A stretch of 6,025 nucleotides of DNA from an uncultured Eubacteriales bacterium (lineage in GTDB: Bacteria; Bacillota; Clostridia; Oscillospirales; Acutalibacteraceae). Positions within the stretch are counted from its first letter, which is position 1. Every line of letters begins with the position of its first letter. The stretch lies in assembly GCA_900313475.1 (NCBI GenBank), contig OMRJ01000156.1:1-6025 (forward strand), written 5' to 3'. Shown here in pieces: positions 1 to 6,025 of this stretch. A model generated the notes under the pieces. The model ran no database searches and had not been told where the DNA came from. It worked only from the letters and a program-made list of their open reading frames with translations. Made by a program: the position numbers and the translations under genes.

Positions 1-2022
1 GACGGAGTTATTTCAAAAAAAGGTGTTGCGGTTTTGGATGACAGTGATTCGCTTATTCTGACTTCAGACGGTCATATTGTCAAAAGAAAGTGCAAAGAAA
101 CCGATAACTATTATTTTGCATACGGCTTTGACTACAACGGTGCCATACATGATTTTTTCCGTCTTACCGGCTTCCCTCCTCTTATTCCCCGTTTTGCTCT
201 CGGCAACTGGTGGAGTCGCTACAGAGCGTACACACAGGAGGAGTACGAAACGCTGATGAACCGTTTCGTCAAAGAAAAGATTCCGATTACCGTCGCGACG
301 GTTGACATGGATTGGCATTGGGTCGATATCGAGAAAAAATTCGGCGCCGAAGCAATGAAAATTTACGACAAAAACAATCTCATGGAGAAGGTTTATTCGG
401 TTATTTTTCCGGGTTGGACGGGATATTCGTGGAATACCGAGCTTTTTCCCGATCCGGACGGATTCCTTAAATTTCTTCATAATAAGAATTTGAGGGTTAC
501 AATGAATCTTCACCCGTCCGCGGGATGCCGATTCTTCGAAGATGCATACAATGATTTTTGTAAATTTATGGGGCGAGACTCATCAACAAAAGAAAGCATT
601 CGCTTTGACCTCTCCGATGACAAATTTATTGAAGGATACTTTAACTATCTCCACCGCCCGCACGAAAACAAAGGCGTTGACTTCTGGTGGATAGACTGGC
701 AGCAGGGCAAAAACTCCGATGTTGAAGGACTCGATCCGCTTTCTGCGCTCAACAGGTATCATTACATCGACAACAACCGCAACGGCAGACGCGGTCTTAT
801 TCTCTCCCGTTTTTCGGGTGCCGGAGCACACCGTTATCCGATCGGTTTTTCGGGAGACACATTTATGACATGGGCATCGCTTAACTATCAGCCGTATTTT
901 ACCTCTACCGCCTCAAACATCGGATACACATGGTGGAGCCACGATATAGGCGGACACACCTTCGGATTCAGAGATGACGAGCTTTATCTGCGTTGGATTC
1001 AATACGGTGTTTTCAGTCCGATAATGCGCCTGCATTCAACATCAAACGAGTTCATGGGAAAGGAGCCGTGGATGTACCGCTCCGATGTGCGTGAGTACGC
1101 AACGCGGGCGCTTCGCCTGCGTCACAGGCTTATCCCGTATCTGTATACGGCGAATCTCCGCACGGCGCAAGACGGGATACCGCTTGTCAGACCTATGTAC
1201 TACGCATACCCGCACAAAAAAGAAGCATATGAAGCTAAAAATCAGTATTTCTTCGGTTCCGAGATTATTGTTTGTCCGATAACCGAAAAAATCGATGCTC
1301 GCTTTGAGCTTGCGGGAACGGACGCTTATATTCCGAGCGGACGATGGACCGATATTTTTACCGGCAGAATTTACAGCGGAGAAAAAAAGATTAAGCTTTT
1401 CAGAGACGAGGCTAGCATTCCCGTGCTTGCAAAAGAGGGCGCTGTTATTCCGCTTTACCCCGAAAACACGGGCAATTCGACCGAAAATCCGTCATCGCTC
1501 GAATTATGGATATACCGCGGCTGCGGAAGCTTTGATATGTATGAAGACGACGGCATTTCATATGAATATCTCAACGGAAAATCCTGTATGACACATTTTT
1601 CGATCGGCGAAAACGGCTGCAATTATGAATTTGAGATATTCCCTGTTAACGGCGACATCTCCGTGATTCCCGATAAACGCTCATATGTTCTTTCTTTTAA
1701 AGATATTTTGAATGCAGACGCTGTCGAGATTCTTAAAAACGGAAAAAAATCAAAAGCCGAGGTCGATACGGATAACGGATACCTTTGCATACGCTTACCC
1801 GAAATTGCTCCGACAGACACCGTGAAGATCAAACTCACATGCACCGAAGTCCTGAAAAACCCGACCGTGCGAGAGTGCAGAACAGCACTTTTCTCACGCA
1901 TTCAGGGACTCAATAATCTTAAAAAGCTCCGCTTTGAACCGTTTGTTGTTCATAACAAAAAAACGCATATCCCTTATTGGCTGAAGGACGCGCTTGAAGA
2001 AGTCGAGGCGCTTGACAGGTAA
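1..2022 (+). CDS. Glycoside hydrolase family 31 alpha-glycosidase, 5'-truncated by the window edge
   Basis: This is a retaining alpha-glycosidase of family GH31. The frame is open from base 1 (673 residues visible, numbered from base 1), and the first residues (GVISKKGVAVLDD) already read as the N-terminal beta-domain boundary of the family. The TTG at base 34 is therefore not the real start, and probably 150 or more residues lie to the left. In order one sees GNWWSRY at 68-74, the barrel strand VDMDWHW at 101-107, the nucleophile motif WWIDWQQG with Asp232, SRFSG at 269-273, the FSGD acid/base motif with Asp286, HDIGGH at 314-319 and MRLH with Arg343/His345. After the barrel come a proximal beta-sandwich (about 390-475) and a DUF5110-like domain containing YEDDG at 514-518. 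A charged, probably helical tail of about 60 residues ends the protein. Because the NE of the usual WxDMNE motif is QQ here, the substrate may not be a plain alpha-glucoside. The family call is firm; the specificity is unknown. No signal peptide can be judged because the N-terminus is missing. Confidence 0.93.
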   Translation, partial: DGVISKKGVAVLDDSDSLILTSDGHIVKRKCKETDNYYFAYGFDYNGAIHDFFRLTGFPPLIPRFALGNWWSRYRAYTQEEYETLMNRFVKEKIPITVATVDMDWHWVDIEKKFGAEAMKIYDKNNLMEKVYSVIFPGWTGYSWNTELFPDPDGFLKFLHNKNLRVTMNLHPSAGCRFFEDAYNDFCKFMGRDSSTKESIRFDLSDDKFIEGYFNYLHRPHENKGVDFWWIDWQQGKNSDVEGLDPLSALNRYHYIDNNRNGRRGLILSRFSGAGAHRYPIGFSGDTFMTWASLNYQPYFTSTASNIGYTWWSHDIGGHTFGFRDDELYLRWIQYGVFSPIMRLHSTSNEFMGKEPWMYRSDVREYATRALRLRHRLIPYLYTANLRTAQDGIPLVRPMYYAYPHKKEAYEAKNQYFFGSEIIVCPITEKIDARFELAGTDAYIPSGRWTDIFTGRIYSGEKKIKLFRDEASIPVLAKEGAVIPLYPENTGNSTENPSSLELWIYRGCGSFDMYEDDGISYEYLNGKSCMTHFSIGENGCNYEFEIFPVNGDISVIPDKRSYVLSFKDILNADAVEILKNGKKSKAEVDTDNGYLCIRLPEIAPTDTVKIKLTCTEVLKNPTVRECRTALFSRIQGLNNLKKLRFEPFVVHNKKTHIPYWLKDALEEVEALDR

Positions 2023-2070
2023 AAAAACAGTAAAATCATCTGTCAAATTCAACTCGAAAAACATATTATC

Positions 2071-2141
2071 AAAAAAAGGCTGTATTAGCATTTTGTATTA
2101 AAAAACAAATGCCTTGCGAAATACAGTCTTTATATTTTTTT
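2071..2141. terminator. Bidirectional Rho-independent terminator between convergent genes
   Basis: A 9-bp outer stem pairs 2078-2086 (GGCTGTATT) with 2120-2128 (AATACAGTC), with one G-T wobble. An inner stem pairs 2088-2095 (GCATTTTG) with 2106-2112 (CAAATGC), with one bulged T and an A/T-rich loop. On the plus strand the hairpin is followed by TTTATATTTTTTT (2129-2141). On the minus strand it is followed by seven Ts (complement of 2077-2071). It lies 55 bases after the GH31 stop and 76 bases beyond the tmcAL stop, so the same hairpin can end both transcripts. The pairing is seen directly; the function is inferred from the U-tracts and the convergent gene layout. Confidence 0.78.
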
Positions 2142-2204
2142 GTCTGATGTATCTGTGTACAATATCGATACGTTACAAACGTTTTTCGGCATCTCAGAAC
2201 CACT

Positions 2205-3416
2205 TTATTTTATATACGGCTTAATTTTGTACGGGGAAAAATCCTTTTCAGGCTTATGAAGACATAAATTATATAAAAATTCCGCATTTTCTATGATCTC
2301 TACATCGCGCAATGCGTTTGTACCGAGTTTTTTTGCCTGTGATAAAAGACCGACAAACGGCGTTGAGGAATTGTTATCAATTTCACGGAGAATTTCACGC
2401 CCTTTTTGGCTGATTCCGAGCACGGTGACAAAAGGAATATCACCTGTCAAATCACTTTTTTTAATGCCGAGTGCGGCACCGACGCAGCATTGGCGCAGTC
2501 TTGACATTGTATACCGCTTTGACTTTGCAAAGGCGCAAACCTCATCAAGGGTTGTTGAACGGCGTATTGCTTCAAAAAAGACGTTTTCCAACCCCTGACT
2601 GATGCCGTTGACATTTATCAGATCATTTTTTTTCACAGACAAAAGTCTTGACATCGCGGCAAAAGAGAATTTTTTATAATCGATATATCTTCCGTCTTCA
2701 ATACACTTTCTGATTCGATTAAATGAGCATTCGGGAACATATGGACGAATGAGACCGCTTTCGTTACTGTTTTCTGTCAAAAGTTTGCGCAGCTGCATTG
2801 CTCCGGCAAAACCTTTTTCAGGGGCGGAGAAAGACATTCCGTCATGCGGCGCACCTATTCTTTCCAACGCAAAAAAATCAAACGGCGCATTCAAACGCAA
2901 CGATTCCGCTATATAGTGTAAAGCTAAAATATTGTTCGGAGCGCTTACCGTGTCAAGGAATTCACTTCCCAGCTCTCGCTCAACGATTACCTGTCTTGCC
3001 CGCGGAAAGGTAAAGCCTTTACACTTGCACATCTCTTTTATCTGTTCGGAGACATCATTCGTTTTTAAAAAATCTGCGGCAAGCCTGAGTTTTCCGATAT
3101 CACTCTCCGCTCCGAATGAAAGGGTTCCGTCAAGTCCCGTGAGAAATGCTGTTTTTACGGCACCGTATGAAAAATATGCCGAACCGCCGACGGCATATTT
3201 TAAAGGAAGCTCAAGAACAAGATCCGCGCCCGCATCAACTGCGGCTTTTACCCGCTCGGTTTTCGGAAAAAGCGCACATTCTCCGCGCTGAACATAATTT
3301 CCGCTCATAATTACAATTACATTTTTGGCACCTGCGTTTTTTGTCTGCGTGATGTGATAAAGATGCCCGTTGTGCAGCGGGTTATATTCGGCTGTAATAA
3401 ATGCGTTTTTTTTCAT
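2205..3416 (-). CDS. tmcAL: tRNA(Met) cytidine acetate ligase TmcAL (YlbM-type nucleotidyltransferase)
   Basis: TmcAL makes N4-acetylcytidine at the wobble position (C34) of elongator tRNA-Met, activating acetate with ATP through an acetyl-adenylate, unlike the acetyl-CoA-dependent TmcA of proteobacteria. The protein is 403 aa from the ATG, the usual family length. The N-terminal nucleotidyltransferase fold shows EYNP at 10-13 and the HxGH-type ATP-binding motif HNGH at 15-18. These are followed by the family signature MSGNYVQRG at 37-45 and FGAESD at 101-106. The C-terminal tRNA-binding helical part carries the expected GLEN and YTMSRLRQ segments. The start is chosen at the ATG (3414-3416), which places EYNP nine residues in, as in the Bacillus protein. 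An in-frame TTG directly before it (3417-3419) would add one residue. The gene lies 24 bases after the parC-like stop on the same strand, so it is probably co-transcribed with it. It looks intact and is probably cytoplasmic, with no signal or membrane segment. Confidence 0.95.
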   Translation of the reverse strand: MKKNAFITAEYNPLHNGHLYHITQTKNAGAKNVIVIMSGNYVQRGECALFPKTERVKAAVDAGADLVLELPLKYAVGGSAYFSYGAVKTAFLTGLDGTLSFGAESDIGKLRLAADFLKTNDVSEQIKEMCKCKGFTFPRARQVIVERELGSEFLDTVSAPNNILALHYIAESLRLNAPFDFFALERIGAPHDGMSFSAPEKGFAGAMQLRKLLTENSNESGLIRPYVPECSFNRIRKCIEDGRYIDYKKFSFAAMSRLLSVKKNDLINVNGISQGLENVFFEAIRRSTTLDEVCAFAKSKRYTMSRLRQCCVGAALGIKKSDLTGDIPFVTVLGISQKGREILREIDNNSSTPFVGLLSQAKKLGTNALRDVEIIENAEFLYNLCLHKPEKDFSPYKIKPYIK

Positions 3417-3428
3417 CAAATAAAAAGT

Positions 3429-3435
3429 CTTCCTT
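3429..3435 (-). promoter_or_regulatory. Ribosome binding site of tmcAL
   Basis: On the minus strand AAGGAAG lies 12 bases before the ATG and 9 bases before the adjoining TTG. It is the only purine-rich Shine-Dalgarno-like match in the 24-base gap after the upstream gene. The spacing is long for the ATG and better for the TTG, so initiation at the TTG cannot be excluded; the products would differ by only one residue. Confidence 0.55.
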
Positions 3436-3440
3436 TTTTA

Positions 3441-5690
3441 TTATTCGTCCATTCTAAGCTGTTCACCCGTATCCTCCGCAGAGAGTGTCGCTCCTACTGA
3501 CGGAAGTGTCTTTGTACGATAACGCGACGGCTTTGCAAACCTGTCTTCTGTAAAGTCCTCAACTTTACAGAGTTTATGTCCTTTTTTCAGCGTCATTACC
3601 GCAACACCCTGCGTGTCTTTCGTTGTTTTCGACGAAACGGAACCCGTGTTAAAAATCAAATATCTGCCCGCGGTTGTTGACAAGATAAACTGCTTGTCGG
3701 CATCAATGTATCTTATTGCTGCTATCGGTGACTTGTCGGAATATGCTTTTATCAGTTTTTTGCGATTGGTTTTTGTCTCATACGCAGATATATCTACCTT
3801 TGCAACCTTACCGTTTTCAAAAAAGAACAGCATATACCCGTAATATTCGCGGATGGGAACCATGTATATAACGTTTTCACCGTCATCAACATGAAGCTTA
3901 GAACCCACAAAATCGCCGAGGGAACTTGCTTTGCATTCGTCAAAATCGGCAACACGTGACTTGTATACCTGATTTTTGTCGGTAAAGAACAAAAGCTCCG
4001 ATGCATTTGATATTTCGTCACCGAAAATGATCTCATCGCCCTCTTTTAGCTTGTGATTATTGCCCATCCTCCATGATTGCAATGTGATCTTTTTAAAATA
4101 ACCGTCACGCGTAAAGAAACACATTGTGTTAAAATCCGGAATATTTTCTTCGTCATCGTTCGATTCTTCGCCTGTTTCGAACAGTATCTGCGTTTTTCTG
4201 TCAGCGCCGTATTTGTCGGAAACAGTTTTCAGCTCCGATATAATTATTTTCTTTATCCTGCTTTTGCTTGACAAAATATCTTCCATGTCGGAAATTGATT
4301 TTTCGAGTCTGTCTATATCATCTATTCGTTTCAAGATGTATTCACGGTTAAGGTGCCGCAGTTTTATTTCGGCAACATATTCCGCTTGAATCTCATCAAT
4401 ACCGAAACCGATCATTAGATTGGGGACAACGTCGTCCTCTTCATCGGTTTCCCGAATTATCTTTATTGCCTTGTCGATGTCGAGAAGTATTTTTTGCAAA
4501 CCTTTGAGAAGATGAAGTCTGTCACGAGCCTTTGAAAGCTCAAAATATGTGCGCCTCTTTACGCATTCCGTTCTGAATGCCGTCCATTCTATGAGAAGAT
4601 CCTTAACGCCGAGTGTCATCGGGGTGCCGCCTATGAGTACGTTAAAATTACACGGGAATGAATCTTCGAGAGGAGTTTTTTTGTAAAGCTGACGGATAAC
4701 CTTATCTGCATCCGCACCGCGTTTCAAATCTATTGTAATTTTAAGACCTGTTTTATCCGTCTCGTCGCGAATATCGCTGATCTCTTTAAGCCGCCCCGCT
4801 TTAACATTCTCAATGACCTTGTCGATTATCGCTTCGCATGTCGCCGTCGGCGGAATTTCAGTTATATCAATACAGTTATTGGCTTTGTCATAGGCACATT
4901 TTCCGCGGATTCTCAGAGATCCCCTTCCTGTTTCATACACGTCTTTCAGCTTCTGCGGCTCGTAAACAAGATAACCGCCGCCGCTGAAATCAGGTCCCTT
5001 TAATGTGTCAAAGCAATCATGATCGGGATTTTTTATAAGCTCAATCGTTGTATTGCAGACCTCGCGCAAATTGAACGAACAGATGTTGCTTGCCATACCG
5101 ACGGCGATTCCCGTGTTGGAATTAACAAGTACACTCGGAAATGTTACCGGAAAAAGCGTCGGCTCGGGCATTGTGTTATCGTAGTTCGGGACAAAATCAA
5201 CAGCGTCTTTATCAATGTCGGCAAAAAGCTCCGTACAAATTTTATCAAGCTTCGCTTCAGTGTATCTTGACGCTGCAAACTGCATATTTTTTGAATAAGC
5301 CTTCCCGAAATTCCCCTTTGAATCTATATACGGATGCAAAAGAGCTTCATTACCCTTTGTCAGCCTCACCATTGTTTCGTAGATGGCCATATCGCCGTGG
5401 GGGTTAAGCTTCATTGTTGCGCCGACGATATTTGCCGATTTTGAACGCGCACCGTTTAGAAGTCCCATCTTAAACATCATGTAAAGCAGTTTTCTGTGTG
5501 ACGGTTTGAAGCCGTCGATTTCGGGAATTGCACGGGACATTATAACACTCATCGCATAGGGCATATAATTTGTTTCGAGTGTGTCCGTGATAAATCGCGT
5601 TTCAACAATACCCGCTCCCGGAATATGCGTATTTGCGTCGGTTGCCGGTATGGCTGCCGATGTATTTTCTTCTTTCTTTTTTCTTGCCAT
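3441..5690 (-). CDS. parC: Type IIA topoisomerase subunit A, topoisomerase IV ParC-like (GyrA/ParC family)
   Basis: This is the DNA cleavage-religation subunit of a type IIA topoisomerase, partnered with the ParE/GyrB-type protein encoded just upstream. The 749 aa length is typical of ParC and shorter than most GyrA (over 800). The winged-helix/tower core shows Arg53 and His65 (E. coli GyrA Arg32/His45), NPHGD at 96-100, the catalytic Tyr143 within ASRYTE, and Ile195 in TGIAVGMA, the DNA-bending isoleucine. The Tyr-to-Ile spacing of 52 equals that of E. coli GyrA. A long coiled-coil/C-gate region spans about 370-495 and ends in GADRKT. The C-terminal beta-pinwheel (about 520-715) has roughly four to five recognisable blades and no QRRGGKG GyrA box, arguing against gyrase-type DNA wrapping. 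Unusual residues replace the quinolone-contact positions: Met101 and Glu105 for Ser83 and Asp87, and Asn96 for His78. The start MARKKKEE has an AGGA nearby. The stop is doubled (TAATAA). It may be annotated as gyrA in some databases; the family is certain, and the ParC assignment is likely. Confidence 0.93.
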   Translation of the reverse strand: MARKKKEENTSAAIPATDANTHIPGAGIVETRFITDTLETNYMPYAMSVIMSRAIPEIDGFKPSHRKLLYMMFKMGLLNGARSKSANIVGATMKLNPHGDMAIYETMVRLTKGNEALLHPYIDSKGNFGKAYSKNMQFAASRYTEAKLDKICTELFADIDKDAVDFVPNYDNTMPEPTLFPVTFPSVLVNSNTGIAVGMASNICSFNLREVCNTTIELIKNPDHDCFDTLKGPDFSGGGYLVYEPQKLKDVYETGRGSLRIRGKCAYDKANNCIDITEIPPTATCEAIIDKVIENVKAGRLKEISDIRDETDKTGLKITIDLKRGADADKVIRQLYKKTPLEDSFPCNFNVLIGGTPMTLGVKDLLIEWTAFRTECVKRRTYFELSKARDRLHLLKGLQKILLDIDKAIKIIRETDEEDDVVPNLMIGFGIDEIQAEYVAEIKLRHLNREYILKRIDDIDRLEKSISDMEDILSSKSRIKKIIISELKTVSDKYGADRKTQILFETGEESNDDEENIPDFNTMCFFTRDGYFKKITLQSWRMGNNHKLKEGDEIIFGDEISNASELLFFTDKNQVYKSRVADFDECKASSLGDFVGSKLHVDDGENVIYMVPIREYYGYMLFFFENGKVAKVDISAYETKTNRKKLIKAYSDKSPIAAIRYIDADKQFILSTTAGRYLIFNTGSVSSKTTKDTQGVAVMTLKKGHKLCKVEDFTEDRFAKPSRYRTKTLPSVGATLSAEDTGEQLRMDE

Positions 5691-5706
5691 GTTTCCTGTT
5701 AACCTT
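5691..5706 (-). promoter_or_regulatory. Short parE-parC junction with weak ribosome binding site
   Basis: Only 16 bases separate the TGA of the parE-like gene from the ATG of parC. They hold AGGA three bases before the ATG (complement of 5694-5697), which is too close for ideal use. A second match, AAGG, directly follows the upstream stop (complement of 5703-5706), 12 bases from the ATG. Neither spacing is optimal, so translational coupling to the upstream gene is plausible. That would help keep the two subunits in equal amounts; this last point is inference. Confidence 0.45.
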
Positions 5707-6025
5707 TCAGCTTATGTCTGCCAAGTCAATGTAAAGATGACCGTTTTCGGCGATATGGTCTTTTCTGCCCTGCAAATTATCGCCGAGCAGCAAATCGAAT
5801 TTTTCGGAAACCGCCATGGGGTCAAAATCCGGTTCGACTTTTATTAAACGCCGCGTCCGTGGATTCATGGTGGTAAGCCACATCATATCCGCATCGTTCT
5901 CGCCGAGTCCTTTTGAGCGTTGAATTACATATTTTGCGCTGCCTATTTCTTCAAGTGCTGCCGCTTTTTCCTTTTCGGTGTAAGCAAACCATGTCTGTTT
6001 ACCGCTTGTTATCTCATACAGCGGC
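5707..6025 (-). CDS. parE: Type IIA topoisomerase subunit B, ParE/GyrB-like, C-terminal end only
   Basis: This is the last 105 residues of the ATPase/TOPRIM subunit of a type IIA topoisomerase; the rest lies beyond the right edge. The visible part starts in the TOPRIM region (PLYEIT, numbered from the first complete codon at 6024-6022). It continues through the QRSKGLGE segment at 35-42 (family consensus QRYKGLGE) and TTMNPRTRRL at 51-60, and ends with LLLGDNLQGRKDHI and the terminal YIDLADIS. This is the normal C-terminal order of GyrB/ParE proteins, with no sign of truncation at the stop. The Tyr-to-Ser change in QRYKGLGE is a deviation. ParE rather than GyrB is inferred from the partner's missing GyrA box. 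The two genes are 16 bases apart on the same strand and must form one enzyme. The promoter of the operon is outside the window. Confidence 0.94.
   Translation of the reverse strand, partial: PLYEITSGKQTWFAYTEKEKAAALEEIGSAKYVIQRSKGLGENDADMMWLTTMNPRTRRLIKVEPDFDPMAVSEKFDLLLGDNLQGRKDHIAENGHLYIDLADIS

Noticed and set aside
34..36. TTG as the start codon of the GH31 gene
   Set aside because: The frame is open to base 1 and the upstream codons (DGVISKKGVAV) continue the family-like sequence, so the gene starts left of the window.
64..2091. Several open frames of 65-150 codons inside or opposite the GH31 gene (for example 64-513 and 1623-1901 minus, 1295-1591 plus)
   Set aside because: They overlap a clearly coding, conserved gene, show no recognisable domains, and look like antisense or out-of-frame shadows.
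2170..2187. Small hairpin ACGTT-ACA-AACGT followed by Ts as a second plus-strand terminator
   Set aside because: The stem has only five weak base pairs with a three-base loop, and a much stronger terminator lies just upstream. It may be chance.
3406..3413. Run of eight As at codons 2-4 of tmcAL as a programmed slippage site
   Set aside because: The frame is intact and gives a full-length conserved protein. An A-rich Lys-Lys-Asn start is common in A/T-leaning Firmicutes genes.
2293..5847. Plus-strand open frames opposite tmcAL, parC and parE
   Set aside because: All lie antisense to conserved genes, have no plausible domain content and are explained as shadows of the minus-strand codons.
1..6025. 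CRISPR array, insertion sequence, tRNA/rRNA gene, toxin-antitoxin or defence system
   Set aside because: No direct repeat array, transposase, terminal inverted repeats of an element, or tRNA-like cloverleaf was noticed. Nearly all bases are accounted for by four housekeeping or metabolic genes.

Overview
The window is a chromosomal stretch of low-to-moderate GC content. It most likely comes from an anaerobic gut-type member of the Clostridia (Bacillota). The reasons are a TmcAL-type tRNA acetate ligase, which is characteristic of Firmicutes, a clostridial-style second type IIA topoisomerase, and a glycoside hydrolase family 31 (GH31) glycosidase. The lineage is inferred from protein character alone; no database search was possible.

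Layout. Bases 1-2022 (+) hold the 3' part of a GH31 glycosidase that enters from the left edge, with the catalytic barrel, both catalytic aspartates and the C-terminal beta domains present. Bases 2023-2204 are a short non-coding gap between convergent genes and contain a long hairpin with T-tracts on both sides, read as a shared bidirectional terminator. The rest of the window is a minus-strand operon, read right to left. It begins with the C-terminal end of a GyrB/ParE-type subunit (5707-6025, running off the right edge). A complete GyrA/ParC-type subunit follows 16 bases later (3441-5690). A complete tmcAL follows 24 bases after that (2205-3416).

How the genes work together. The ParE- and ParC-like proteins should form one heterotetrameric type IIA topoisomerase. 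The A subunit is short (749 aa) and has no visible GyrA box, so decatenation/relaxation (topo IV-like) fits better than gyrase-type supercoiling. TmcAL modifies the wobble cytidine of elongator tRNA-Met and appears to be co-transcribed, although it has no mechanistic link to the topoisomerase. The GH31 gene is a separate carbohydrate-degradation unit on the other strand.

I did not find a new defence, mobile or RNA-based system. The points most worth following up are the divergent quinolone-binding and active-site region of the ParC-like protein (Met and Glu at the positions of E. coli GyrA Ser83 and Asp87, and Asn at His78) and the non-canonical nucleophile motif of the GH31 enzyme.
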